The position numbers were made by a program, and so were the translations under genes. The notes under the pieces are model-generated. The model did no database searches, had not been told where the DNA came from, and saw nothing but the letters and a program-made list of their open reading frames with translations. Below, piece after piece: positions 45,931-54,705 of a stretch of 64,000 nucleotides of DNA (its first letter is position 1; the number at the start of each line of letters is the position of its first letter). Source of the DNA: Pseudomonas sp. JM0905a (lineage in GTDB: Bacteria; Pseudomonadota; Gammaproteobacteria; Pseudomonadales; Pseudomonadaceae); NCBI RefSeq assembly GCF_014700075.1, contig NZ_JACXBU010000009.1, positions 1 through 64,000 of the forward strand, written 5' to 3'.

Positions 45931-47073
45931 ATGGCAATAGCCTCCGGTGCCTACAAGAAAGCCCTTGAGGGCAGCCAGCAACCCAAAGAGGTGCTGGTCA
46001 AGATCGACCGGGTGACCAAGAAGTTCGACGAGACGGTGGCGGTGGACGATGTTTCGCTGACCATCAACAAGGGTGAGATCTTCGCCCTGCTCGGCGGCTC
46101 CGGTTCGGGTAAATCAACTCTGTTGCGCATGCTCGCCGGCTTCGAACGGCCGACCGAAGGGCGCATCATGCTCGACGGCGTGGACATTACCGACATGCCG
46201 CCCTACGAGCGCCCGATCAACATGATGTTCCAGTCCTATGCGCTCTTCCCGCATATGACTGTTGCGCAGAACATCGCCTTCGGACTTAAACAGGACAGGC
46301 TTCCGGCTGCCGAGATCGATGCGCGCGTCAACGAGATGCTCAAGCTCGTGCAGATGACCCAGTACGCCAAGCGCAAGCCGCACCAGCTGTCCGGGGGCCA
46401 GCGTCAGCGCGTGGCCCTGGCCCGTTCGCTGGCCAAGCGTCCGAAGCTGCTGCTGCTCGACGAACCCATGGGCGCCCTGGACAAGAAGCTGCGCTCGCAG
46501 ATGCAACTGGAACTGGTGGAGATCATCGAGCGCGTGGGCGTGACCTGCGTGATGGTGACCCACGATCAGGAAGAGGCCATGACCATGGCCCAGCGCATCG
46601 CCATCATGCACTTGGGCTGCATCGAGCAGATCGGTAGCCCTGTGGACATCTACGAGACCCCCATCAGCCGCCTGGTGTGCGAGTTCATCGGCAACGTCAA
46701 CCTCTTCGACGGCGAAGTGGTGGAAGACTACGAGGCCCATGCGCTGATCGCCTGCCCGCAACTGGAGCGTCCGATCTACGTTGGCCACGGCGTGACCACC
46801 TCCGTGCAGGACAAGCGCATCACCTATGCCCTGCGTCCGGAGAAGCTGCTGGTGACCACCGAGCAGCCCACCTGCGAGTACAACTGGTCGCGTGGCCGGA
46901 TCCACGACATCGCCTACCTGGGCGGTCACTCGGTGTTCTACGTCAAGCTGCCGAACGGCTCCATCGTCCAGTCCTTCGTCGCCAACGCCGAGCGCCGTGG
47001 CGCGCGTCCGACCTGGGATGACGAAGTGTTCGTCTGGTGGGAAGACGATAGCGGCGTGGTACTGCGGTCATGA
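45931..47073 (+). CDS. spuF: Polyamine ABC transporter ATP-binding protein SpuF
   Basis: This 380-residue PotA/PotG-like ATPase has Walker A GGSGSGKST, Q-loop MMFQSYALFPHMTVAQNIAFGLKQ, signature LSGGQRQRVALAR, Walker B LLLLDEPMGALDK and switch His in MVTHDQEEAM. The C-terminal TOBE domain (about 290-380) is typical of spermidine/putrescine importers. The ATG 45931 follows GGGAGTG. It overlaps spuG by 4 bp. Confidence 0.94.
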   Translation: MAIASGAYKKALEGSQQPKEVLVKIDRVTKKFDETVAVDDVSLTINKGEIFALLGGSGSGKSTLLRMLAGFERPTEGRIMLDGVDITDMPPYERPINMMFQSYALFPHMTVAQNIAFGLKQDRLPAAEIDARVNEMLKLVQMTQYAKRKPHQLSGGQRQRVALARSLAKRPKLLLLDEPMGALDKKLRSQMQLELVEIIERVGVTCVMVTHDQEEAMTMAQRIAIMHLGCIEQIGSPVDIYETPISRLVCEFIGNVNLFDGEVVEDYEAHALIACPQLERPIYVGHGVTTSVQDKRITYALRPEKLLVTTEQPTCEYNWSRGRIHDIAYLGGHSVFYVKLPNGSIVQSFVANAERRGARPTWDDEVFVWWEDDSGVVLRS

Positions 47074-47978
47074 GAATTTCCAAACTGAGTAACCTGCTGC
47101 CGACCGGCCGGCATCTCGTCATCGGGATTCCGTTCTTCTGGCTGTTCCTGTTCTTCATGCTGCCCTTCGCCATCGTGCTGAAGATCAGCTTTGCCGAAGC
47201 CGACGTGGCGATCCCGCCGTACACGGAGATCTACACCTGGGCGGACAACCAGCTGCAACTCGTCCTCAACCTGGGTAACTACCTGATACTCAACGAGGAC
47301 GAGCTGTATCTGGCGGCCTATCTGGGCTCGCTGAAGATCGCCTTCTTCAGCACCCTGATGTGCCTGCTGATCGGCTACCCGATGGCCTATGCCATCGCCC
47401 GTGCCAGCAAGGAAGCGCAGACCGTGCTGCTGCTGCTGATCATGATGCCGACCTGGACCGCGATCCTGATCCGCGTCTATGCCTGGATGGGCATCCTCAG
47501 CAACAACGGCCTGCTTAACAGTGCGCTGATGGGCATGGGGCTGATCGACGAGCCGCTACAGATCCTCAACACCAACCTGGCGGTGTACATCGGCGTCGTC
47601 TATTCGTACCTGCCGTTCATGATCCTGCCGCTCTACGCCAACCTGGTGAAGCATGACCCGAGTCTGCTGGAGGCTGCGTCGGACCTCGGTTCGAGCACCT
47701 TCAACAGCTTCTGGAAGATCACCGTGCCGCTGTCGAAGAACGGCATCATCGCCGGCTCCATGCTGGTGTTCATCCCGGTGGTGGGCGAGTTCGTGATCCC
47801 GGAACTGCTTGGCGGTCCGGAGACCCTGATGATCGGCAAGGTGCTGTGGCAGGAGTTCTTCAATAACCGCGACTGGCCGGTGGCATCCGCCCTGGCGGTG
47901 GTGATGCTGGCGATCCTCATCGTCCCGATCATCCTGTTCAACCGTAACCAGGCGAAAGAGTTGGAGGGCAAGTTATGA
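47070..47978 (+). CDS. spuG: Polyamine ABC transporter permease SpuG
   Basis: This 302-residue PotB/PotH-like permease has about six helices, a long first periplasmic loop and the EAA-like loop EAASDLGSSTFNSFWKITVPLSKNGIIAGSMLVF. It overlaps spuF by 4 bp (start 47070). The final 14 codons, encoding LFNRNQAKELEGKL, are duplicated immediately before spuH, see the small ORF at 47975-48055. Confidence 0.93.
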   Translation: MRISKLSNLLPTGRHLVIGIPFFWLFLFFMLPFAIVLKISFAEADVAIPPYTEIYTWADNQLQLVLNLGNYLILNEDELYLAAYLGSLKIAFFSTLMCLLIGYPMAYAIARASKEAQTVLLLLIMMPTWTAILIRVYAWMGILSNNGLLNSALMGMGLIDEPLQILNTNLAVYIGVVYSYLPFMILPLYANLVKHDPSLLEAASDLGSSTFNSFWKITVPLSKNGIIAGSMLVFIPVVGEFVIPELLGGPETLMIGKVLWQEFFNNRDWPVASALAVVMLAILIVPIILFNRNQAKELEGKL

Positions 47979-48055
47979 GCATTACTCTGTTGATCGCCCC
48001 AACTTCTTTCCTGTTCAACCGTAACCAGGCCAAAGAACTGGAGGGCAAGGTATGA
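47975..48055 (+). CDS. 26-residue ORF duplicating the spuG C-terminus, coupled at both ends
   Basis: An ATG overlaps the spuG stop by 4 bp. The frame encodes 26 residues ending FLFNRNQAKELEGKV, and its TGA overlaps the spuH start by 4 bp. The last 42-45 nt repeat the end of spuG with only about four changes, mostly synonymous (gcg/gcc, gag/gaa, ttg/ctg). The first 12 residues differ. So a partial duplication of the spuG tail has inserted a new ORF that still keeps ATGA coupling on each side. Whether a peptide is made or has a role is not known; it may simply preserve ribosome handover to spuH. Confidence 0.6.
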   Translation: MSITLLIAPTSFLFNRNQAKELEGKV

Positions 48056-48936
48056 AGCGCTTCAGTTTCTCCACCGTGATGCTGTGGGTAGGTCTGCTGT
48101 TCATCTACCTGCCGATGATCATCCTGGTCATCTACTCCTTCAACGCCTCCAAGCTGGTGACCGTCTGGGGCGGCTGGTCGGTGAAGTGGTACGTGGGCCT
48201 CCTGGACAACACCCAACTGATGAACTCGGTGGGCCGTTCCCTGGAGATCGCCCTCTACACCGCGATCGCTGCCGTTGCCCTGGGCACCCTGGCTGCCTTC
48301 GTGCTGACCCGCATCCCGCGCTTCCGTGGCCGCACCATGTTCGGTGGCATGGTCACCGCGCCGCTGGTTATGCCGGAAGTGATCACCGGTCTGTCGCTGC
48401 TGCTGCTCTTCGTGGCCATGGCGCAACTGATCGGCTGGCCCCAGGAGCGTGGCATCGTGACCATCTGGATCGCTCACACCACCTTCTGCTCGGCCTATGT
48501 GGCCATCGTGGTGTCGGCGCGCCTGCGTGAACTGGACCTGTCCATCGAAGAAGCGGCCATGGACCTGGGCGCGCGTCCGTGGAAGGTGTTCATCCTGATC
48601 ACCATCCCGATGATCGCGCCGTCCCTGGCGGCGGGCGGCATGATGTCCTTCGCCCTGTCCCTGGACGACCTGGTGCTGGCGAGCTTCGTGTCCGGTCCCG
48701 GTTCCACCACCCTGCCGATGGAGGTCTTCTCCGCCGTGCGTCTGGGCGTGAAGCCGGAGATCAACGCCGTGGCCAGCCTGATCCTGCTGACCGTTTCGCT
48801 GTTCACCTTCTTCGCCTGGTTCTTCTCTCGCCAGGCCGAGGAACGTCGCAAGCGGGCCATCCAGCAGGCGATGGAAACCATGGCCGAGGAAGCCGCTTCC
48901 TCCAGCTGGAAGCCGGCCTCCACCCAGGCTGCCTGA
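48052..48936 (+). CDS. spuH: Polyamine ABC transporter permease SpuH
   Basis: This 294-residue PotC/PotI-like permease has about six helices, the N-terminal segment MLWVGLLFIYLPMIILVIYSFN and the EAA loop EEAAMDLGARPWKVFILITIPMIAPSLAAGGMMSFALSLDDL. It pairs with SpuG as the membrane part of the polyamine importer. It starts within the stop of the small duplicated ORF. A strong terminator follows at 48948-48985, which ends the spuABCDEFGH operon. Confidence 0.93.
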   Translation: MKRFSFSTVMLWVGLLFIYLPMIILVIYSFNASKLVTVWGGWSVKWYVGLLDNTQLMNSVGRSLEIALYTAIAAVALGTLAAFVLTRIPRFRGRTMFGGMVTAPLVMPEVITGLSLLLLFVAMAQLIGWPQERGIVTIWIAHTTFCSAYVAIVVSARLRELDLSIEEAAMDLGARPWKVFILITIPMIAPSLAAGGMMSFALSLDDLVLASFVSGPGSTTLPMEVFSAVRLGVKPEINAVASLILLTVSLFTFFAWFFSRQAEERRKRAIQQAMETMAEEAASSSWKPASTQAA

Positions 48937-48947
48937 TCCAGCGCTGG

Positions 48948-48985
48948 AAAAGACAAAGGCCACCTTCGGGTGGCCTTTGTCTTTT
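48948..48985 (+). terminator. Strong terminator of the spu operon
   Basis: A 17-bp perfect stem, aaaagacaaaggccacc with ggtggcctttgtctttt, has a ttcg tetraloop. The upstream A-tract and downstream T-tract make it a textbook, possibly bidirectional, terminator 12 bp past the spuH stop. Confidence 0.95.
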
Positions 48986-49388
48986 CTGAATAGGCGAATT
49001 CATTCTCCAGTGTTGCTGGAATGCCCTGAGCCAGGCTGCTTGCCGAGTTCTGCGGATGTTTCTGGTTTCACCTTGCCGGGCGACTCCCGTTGGCAGTCGA
49101 CCCAAAGAAAGCAAAGGTCTTGCCCCTGCATCCGGCCCCGGCTTCGCCGGGGTTCCCTCTCTCTCGCGGCATCCATGCCGCTCGTCCTCCTCTGCAACGA
49201 TTCCGCTCGGCCTCCTGAAGGGGCGGCCTCGCCGCCTCAGCTCTTCTGCCAAGCTTCAGGCCGCTGGTTTCTTCAGGATGATTTGTTCCTCGCTCGCGCG
49301 AGTCACCCCTCGCCTGCCTGCGGGAGAGGGGCCGGGGGTGAGGGTTGCATCAGGCTGGCGCGACAGCTGGAGATACGCCCGGTGAGAC
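48986..49388. other. Non-coding gap with degraded repeats
   Basis: After the spu terminator about 400 bp contain a degraded family C arm (48990-49008), a type D hairpin (49306-49348) and no clear gene. The open frame at 48977-49528 runs through low-complexity sequence and over the end of the minus-strand NRDE gene, so I do not accept it as a gene. Confidence 0.55.
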
Positions 49389-50141
49389 TCAGTCCTTCAG
49401 CTCCATCCGCACATCCCCCAGCTTGGCGCCATAGGGGCCGTAGCTGCGCTCGACCAGCTCGCGGCTGCCGTCAGCGCGGACGACCAGTGCCGAGCTGGCG
49501 CGGGTGCCGTAGGTGCGGGTGGCGATGAACACGCTGGAGAGCATGCGCTCGGTGTTCAGCCCCACGCCGGTGTCCGGGAGGATGTGGTCCGGCGCAACCT
49601 CAGGGTCATGCAGCAGGTTGAGCAGGGCGTCGGTGGTCGCGGGTTCCAGGCATTCGGCGATGGCCGCCTTGCCGCGCTCGACCTTGGGCCAGGGCGTATC
49701 CAGGTCGGCGTTGGACACGCCATAGATACCTGGCTGGAGGTTGATCGGTCCGCCACTGCGGGGGTTGAGGAACCACAGTTCGCGGTCGTCGCCGACCAGC
49801 AGGTTGAAGCCCGAATAATCACCGGCCCGGCGCAGCGCATCCTCAAGGAACTCGCCCGGTCCCATGGTTCCACGCAGGAACTGCACGCAAAGCTCGCCAC
49901 GGGTGCGGCCGACAGGGGGCGTTCGGGGGTCTCGGATATTGGTGAGGGCGGCGAATCGGCCCTTGGGCCCGGCGCCAAGCCAGGTACCTCCGGCTTCCAG
50001 ATCGCGTCCGGCAATTATGCCGGGTGCATCTTCCCATTTCGCCATGGGGAGGGTGGGACGTGCGTAGAATTCATCGCGGTTAGCAGCGAGCACCAGCGGG
50101 ACTTCGTGTCCGGGGCGCCATGCGAATACGATCAGGCACAT
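49389..50141 (-). CDS. NRDE-family (TANGO2-like) protein
   Basis: This 250-residue protein starts MCLIVFAWRPG and has the name-giving motif ANRDEFYARPTLPMAKW at about residues 20-36, then GTWLGAGPKGRFAALTNIRDP and a C-terminal FIATRTYGTRASSALVVRADG. The fold resembles Ntn-type hydrolases, with Cys2 as the possible nucleophile. TANGO2 relatives are linked to heme or acyl-CoA handling in eukaryotes, but the bacterial role is open. The gene stands alone, in divergent orientation to the TauE-like permease gene. Confidence 0.88.
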   Translation of the reverse strand: MCLIVFAWRPGHEVPLVLAANRDEFYARPTLPMAKWEDAPGIIAGRDLEAGGTWLGAGPKGRFAALTNIRDPRTPPVGRTRGELCVQFLRGTMGPGEFLEDALRRAGDYSGFNLLVGDDRELWFLNPRSGGPINLQPGIYGVSNADLDTPWPKVERGKAAIAECLEPATTDALLNLLHDPEVAPDHILPDTGVGLNTERMLSSVFIATRTYGTRASSALVVRADGSRELVERSYGPYGAKLGDVRMELKD

Positions 50142-50310
50142 GGAGTCGTCTCCTTGTTATGAGCCGGAGTGTAGCAGTCGGTAGGAAAACTACATCTGCG
50201 GCAAAAGCTTTCTTTCGGGTTATCGGCTGCGTCCGTCAGGACTCTATATCCCTCGGGTGGAGCGTGAATCGGCCTTCCGTTAACATGCCGCTTTGTTTTC
50301 GGGGGTGTCC

Positions 50311-51093
50311 ATGGAATTCGTGCTCTACCTGGTGCTCGGCGCCTGCGCGGGAGTGCTGGCCGGGCTGTTTGGCGTTGGCGGCGGCATGATCATCGTGCCG
50401 GTGCTGGTGTTCAGCTTTACCGCCCAGGGGGTCGATCCAGGCATCCTCACTCACCTGGCGGTAGGAACTTCCCTGGCCACCATCATCTTCACCTCGATCA
50501 ATTCAGTGCGCGAGCATCATCGCAAAGGTGCGGTGCGCTGGCCGGTCTTCGTCTGGATGGCCGTCGGTATCCTCATCGGCTCCGGCCTTGGTTCCATGAC
50601 CGCGGCCGCCATTCAGGGGCCGATGCTGCAGAAGATCATCGGCGTATTCGCCATACTGGTAGCAACACAGATGGGCCTGGACCTGAAACCCAAGGCCAGT
50701 CGCGAGGTTCCGGGCAAGCCCGGGCTGACCCTGGCGGGCGGGGTGATCGGCTGGGCTTCGGCCATCTTCGGCATCGGTGGTGGTTCGCTGACCGTGCCTT
50801 TCCTGACCTGGCGCAGCGTCCCCATCCAGCAGGCCGTCGCCACGTCCGCCGCCTGCGGGCTGCCGATCGCCGCGGCGAGTGCGCTGTCCTTCATGGCGCT
50901 GGGCTGGAACAACCCCGGCCTGCCGCCCTACAGCTTCGGCTTCATCTACCTTCCGGCGCTGGTCGGCATTGCCGCCACCAGCATGTTGTTCGCCCGTTTC
51001 GGCGCGCGCCTGGCCCATCGGTTGTCGCCGCGCCTGCTGAAACGCCTGTTCGCCCTGCTGCTGTTGTCAGTGGGCCTGAACTTCCTGATCTAA
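50311..51093 (+). CDS. TauE/SafE-family (sulfite/sulfonate) anion exporter
   Basis: This 260-residue membrane protein has about eight helices and the two family motifs GVLAGLFGVGGGMIIVPVLV (N-terminal half) and VIGWASAIFGIGGGSLTVPFL (second half). The family moves anions such as sulfite or sulfoacetate outwards. Placement next to lgt and thyA rather than sulfur genes gives no help with substrate. I start at ATG 50311 (MEFVLYLVLGA). It is 9 bp before lgt and likely shares its transcript. Confidence 0.9.
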   Translation: MEFVLYLVLGACAGVLAGLFGVGGGMIIVPVLVFSFTAQGVDPGILTHLAVGTSLATIIFTSINSVREHHRKGAVRWPVFVWMAVGILIGSGLGSMTAAAIQGPMLQKIIGVFAILVATQMGLDLKPKASREVPGKPGLTLAGGVIGWASAIFGIGGGSLTVPFLTWRSVPIQQAVATSAACGLPIAAASALSFMALGWNNPGLPPYSFGFIYLPALVGIAATSMLFARFGARLAHRLSPRLLKRLFALLLLSVGLNFLI

Positions 51094-51102
51094 GGAGCTG
51101 TA

Positions 51103-51903
51103 ATGCTGGCTTATCCCCAGATCGACCCGGTAGCCCTGGCTATCGGTCCTCTCAAGATCCACTGGTACGGCCTGATGTACCTCATCGGCATCGGTGGCGC
51201 CTGGTGGCTGGCTTCGCGCCGGCTGAACGCCTTCGACGCGACCTGGACCAAGGAAAAACTCTCCGACCTGGTGTTCTGGGTTGCCCTCGGGGTGATCGCC
51301 GGTGGCCGCCTCGGCTACGTGCTTTTCTACGATCTGTCGGCGTACATCGCCAACCCGCTGCTGATCTTCGAAGTCTGGAAGGGCGGCATGTCCTTCCACG
51401 GCGGCTTGATCGGCGTGATGCTGGCCACCCTCTGGTTCGGCAAGCGCAACAACAAGAGCTTCTTCCAACTGATGGATTTCATCGCCCCCCTGGTGCCGAT
51501 TGGCCTGGGCGCCGGCCGCATCGGCAACTTCATCAACGCCGAGCTCTGGGGCAAGGCCACCGACCTGCCCTGGGCGATGATTTTCCCCACCGATCCGGCC
51601 CAGCTGCCGCGTCACCCGTCGCAGCTTTACCAGTTCGCCCTGGAAGGGGTGGCACTGTTCGCCATCCTCTGGTTCTACTCGCGCAAACCACGCCCGACCA
51701 TGGCGGTTTCCGGCATGTTCGCGCTGTTTTACGGCATCTTCCGCTTCACGGTGGAGTTCGTCCGAGTCCCTGACGCCCAGCTCGGTTACCTGGCCTTCGG
51801 CTGGCTGACCATGGGTCAGATTCTCTGCCTGCCGATGATCATCGGCGGCATCTTCCTGATTGTCTGGGCCCACCGCCGCCAGTCCGCCCAAGGAGTCGCC
51901 TGA
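51103..51903 (+). CDS. lgt: Prolipoprotein diacylglyceryl transferase Lgt
   Basis: This 266-residue inner-membrane enzyme transfers diacylglycerol from phosphatidylglycerol to the lipobox cysteine of prolipoproteins. Features are [34 protein letters not shown] (conserved His), the Lgt signature [22 protein letters not shown] and [13 protein letters not shown]. It has about seven helices. The start follows AAGGAGCTGTA. Its stop overlaps the thyA start by 1 bp. Confidence 0.95.
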   Translation: MLAYPQIDPVALAIGPLKIHWYGLMYLIGIGGAWWLASRRLNAFDATWTKEKLSDLVFWVALGVIAGGRLGYVLFYDLSAYIANPLLIFEVWKGGMSFHGGLIGVMLATLWFGKRNNKSFFQLMDFIAPLVPIGLGAGRIGNFINAELWGKATDLPWAMIFPTDPAQLPRHPSQLYQFALEGVALFAILWFYSRKPRPTMAVSGMFALFYGIFRFTVEFVRVPDAQLGYLAFGWLTMGQILCLPMIIGGIFLIVWAHRRQSAQGVA

Positions 51904-52697
51904 TGAAACAGTATCTCGACCTGATGCGCCGCGTGCGTGAGAACGGCGCCTTCAAGAGCGACCGTACCGGCACCGGCACCTACAGCGTTTTCGGCCACCA
52001 GATGCGCTTCGACCTGGCCGAGGGCTTCCCCCTGGTCACCACCAAGAAGTGCCACCTGAAGTCCATCGTCCATGAGCTGCTGTGGTTCCTCCAGGGCGAC
52101 ACCAACATCAAGTACCTGAAGGACAATGGCGTCTCCATCTGGGACGAATGGGCCGACGAAGAGGGCAACCTCGGTCCGGTCTACGGCTACCAGTGGCGCT
52201 CCTGGCCGGCACCCAATGGCGAGTCCATCGACCAGATCACCAAGGTCGTGGAAATGATCAAGAAGAACCCGGACTCGCGCCGGCTGATCGTCTCCGCCTG
52301 GAACCCGGCCCTGGTGGATGAGATGGCCCTGCCACCGTGCCACGCGCTGTTCCAGTTCTACGTGGCTGACGGCAAGCTGAGCTGCCAGCTGTACCAGCGC
52401 TCGGCCGACATCTTCCTCGGCGTGCCCTTCAACATTGCCAGCTACGCCCTTCTGACCCTGATGGTCGCCCAGGTCTGCGACCTGGAGCCCGGCGAGTTCA
52501 TCTGGACCGGCGGCGACTGCCACCTGTACGCCAACCACATCGAGCAGACCGACCTGCAGCTCACCCGCGAGCCGCTGCCGCTGCCGACCATGAAGCTCAA
52601 CCCGCAAGTGAAGGACCTGTTCGCCTTCAAGTTCGAAGACTTCGAACTGGTGGGCTACCAGGCGCACCCGCACATCAAGGCCCCGGTCGCCGTCTGA
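51903..52697 (+). CDS. thyA: Thymidylate synthase ThyA
   Basis: This 264-residue enzyme makes dTMP from dUMP with methylene-tetrahydrofolate. Length and the catalytic Cys146 in [12 protein letters not shown] equal the E. coli enzyme. Other sites are [21 protein letters not shown], the dUMP-phosphate site [31 protein letters not shown] and the final KAPVAV. It overlaps lgt by 1 bp. The dihydrofolate it makes is reduced by FolA, encoded at 59413. Confidence 0.97.
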   Translation: MKQYLDLMRRVRENGAFKSDRTGTGTYSVFGHQMRFDLAEGFPLVTTKKCHLKSIVHELLWFLQGDTNIKYLKDNGVSIWDEWADEEGNLGPVYGYQWRSWPAPNGESIDQITKVVEMIKKNPDSRRLIVSAWNPALVDEMALPPCHALFQFYVADGKLSCQLYQRSADIFLGVPFNIASYALLTLMVAQVCDLEPGEFIWTGGDCHLYANHIEQTDLQLTREPLPLPTMKLNPQVKDLFAFKFEDFELVGYQAHPHIKAPVAV

Positions 52698-52749
52698 CCT
52701 GCCGCGCCGGGGCGCCTCCAGCCCCGGCCATTCCCTGACAGGAGTCACC

Positions 52750-53748
52750 ATGAAAGCCCCGCTTGCAGCCCTGCTCACGGGGCTTTTCGGCCTCTGGCCG
52801 TCCTTCGCCGCCTGGGCCGAGCCCGCCCAGGGCAGCTTCGTCGCCAGCCAGCGCTGCGAGGCCTTCCAGTCCATTCGCAAGCAGAGCAATCCCGATGGGC
52901 TCGAAGTCCAGCCGGGCCAGCGCTATGAAGTGGTGGAGGTGAACAAACGCGACTACGACTGGCTGCGTGTCCGCATACCCGGCAGCGCAACGCCGCTGCG
53001 TTGGGTATCCGCCGGATGCGGGACGGTCGAGGGATTGGCGTTCAACACCGCAAAGGCGGCGCAGCCTGCGGGCGGTGGCGATATCTGCAGCCGCCCGGAC
53101 CAGCATGACGGCTATGTGCTGGCCGCCACCTGGCAGCCGGGTTTCTGTGAACACGCCTCGTACAAGGGCGCCAAGCCCGAATGCGAAGGCCTGGAGTCGG
53201 GCGAGCTGCAGATTTCCCACCTGACCCTGCATGGCCTCTGGCCGAATCGCCAGTCCTGCGGCAAGCGCTACGGGCACTGCGATGGGCCGGGGCTGAAACT
53301 CAGTGCCGATACCCTGGCCTATGTCCGCCCGTGGATGCCGAACTTCCGCTACGGCACCAGCTTCGGTCGCTACCAGTGGGACAAGCACGGCGTCTGCCAG
53401 ACGCAGATGGACGACGACGCCTACTTCCGCCGCGCGGTGGACCTGGTGCGGCAGCTGGACGAGTCCAAGGCCGGGCAGTACATCGTCGCCAATATCGGCG
53501 GCGCCATTTCCAGGCGGGCGTTCTACCAGAAGGTGGAAGAAGACTTCGGCAGCCGTGATGCGCAGAACAACTTCCTGCTGATCTGCAGCGGCAAGTACCT
53601 GCAGGAAATCCGCGTCTCGCTGCCGCGCGAGCTGAAACAGGCGGACAGCCTGGTGGGCGTGGTCGATGGCCAGTTCGCCGCCAGTCGCGCGCGTGACCGC
53701 AGCGAGTGCGCCGCCGACCGCATCCTGATCGAAGCCGGCGGCCGCTGA
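52750..53748 (+). CDS. RNase T2-family protein with an unusual active-site residue
   Basis: This 332-residue protein has a signal peptide ending near residue 23 (AAWA), an N-terminal region of about 80 residues with a small SH3-like look, then an RNase T2 domain. CAS I is HLTLHGLWPN with His161. CAS II is YQWDKHGVC with Lys212 and His213, but the conserved Glu of the EW..KHG motif is Gln209. Several cysteines (CEHASYKGAKPEC, NRQSCGKRYGHC, LLICSG) fit the disulfides of the fold. A periplasmic RNA-degrading role is expected if active. Confidence 0.87.
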   Translation: MKAPLAALLTGLFGLWPSFAAWAEPAQGSFVASQRCEAFQSIRKQSNPDGLEVQPGQRYEVVEVNKRDYDWLRVRIPGSATPLRWVSAGCGTVEGLAFNTAKAAQPAGGGDICSRPDQHDGYVLAATWQPGFCEHASYKGAKPECEGLESGELQISHLTLHGLWPNRQSCGKRYGHCDGPGLKLSADTLAYVRPWMPNFRYGTSFGRYQWDKHGVCQTQMDDDAYFRRAVDLVRQLDESKAGQYIVANIGGAISRRAFYQKVEEDFGSRDAQNNFLLICSGKYLQEIRVSLPRELKQADSLVGVVDGQFAASRARDRSECAADRILIEAGGR

Positions 53749-53812
53749 CCCAGGGTCCCCCGGACTGCGTCGGGGACACCCCGTCGGCAGCCCGGTTGGT
53801 GCAAGTCGCTGG

Positions 53813-54547
53813 TTAGTTCAGGGTGGCGGCCAGCTCGTCGAGATCGTCGGCCGCGCGACTGAGATAGAACTCGGCGCCGCCATGGGTGCGGCCGCCGCCT
53901 TGCTGGAGCTGGGCACGCACGAAGCGGTAGTTGGTCCGGGCCTTGCCCAGCACTTCAGCGTGTTCCGGGTGGCCAGCGAGCAACTGGTCGAAGCGCTGCT
54001 CGATATCGGCATCCAGGCCCGCCGCCTGTGCTTCGGGCAGGGCGAAGTCCAGCTTGTTCGGCAAGGGATAGGCGCGGAGCTGATAGTCCAGCAGCACGCT
54101 GGCCAGCGCCTGGCTCTGGGCGTTGAACGGCGCTCCGGGGTCGCCGGCCAGGTCCTGCTTCATGTTTGCGGAGAGCGCCTGGGCGGCTTGTTCCAGGCCC
54201 CGCTCCTGCTCCAGCAGCTGGGCTACCAGTTCCGGGAAGCGGGACGCCTGATCGCGCGGCAGGTTGTCGAGGGTATTGAACAGCTTTTCCATGGCCCGCG
54301 CCGGGCGCTGCAGCGATTCCGGATTACCGAGCTGGACGATGAGCCGGTTCAGGGTGTTGAGGTGGTAGAAGGTCGCCTTCAGAGCGCGGGGGTCGGGCTC
54401 GCGTTCCTCTGGGTTGAAGTAGACCATGGCACTGGCGCAGAGCAGGCGGCTATGGCTGCTCAGCTCCCCCAGATGCCGGGCATCCTGCTCACTTCCCCAG
54501 GCCAGCGGGCTCAGCAGGCAGAACAGCATCAACAACTTGCGCATCAT
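53813..54547 (-). CDS. Secreted protein of unknown function
   Basis: This 244-residue protein begins MMRKLLMLFCLLSPLAWGS, a clear signal peptide cleaved near residue 18. The rest is mainly helical and Leu/Ala/Gln-rich, with little predicted beta structure and no metal or catalytic motif I recognise. I start at the ATG at 54547, which is preceded by GGGAGAG; the frame extends further upstream to 54622 without a good site. It lies convergent with the RNase gene and downstream of the GTPase gene on the same strand. I do not know its function. Confidence 0.8.
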   Translation of the reverse strand: MMRKLLMLFCLLSPLAWGSEQDARHLGELSSHSRLLCASAMVYFNPEEREPDPRALKATFYHLNTLNRLIVQLGNPESLQRPARAMEKLFNTLDNLPRDQASRFPELVAQLLEQERGLEQAAQALSANMKQDLAGDPGAPFNAQSQALASVLLDYQLRAYPLPNKLDFALPEAQAAGLDADIEQRFDQLLAGHPEHAEVLGKARTNYRFVRAQLQQGGGRTHGGAEFYLSRAADDLDELAATLN

Positions 54548-54705
54548 CCATCTCTCCCGGTTCTTGTTTTTGTGTCGGGCGCGCTGGGGCGGGGAATCTG
54601 GTCCCTTGCCGGCGCCATGCATTCAGACGGTCGGCCCTGTTGGAGCGGCGGGCCAATCCTACGGGAGCGGAAAGTTTTCGGTAAGCCCTTACTGCCGGTA
54701 GGTCG

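Noticed and set aside
48977-49528. 183-codon frame after the spu operon
   Set aside because: Starts inside the spu terminator, runs through repeats and over the NRDE gene, has no recognisable motif and no ribosome site.
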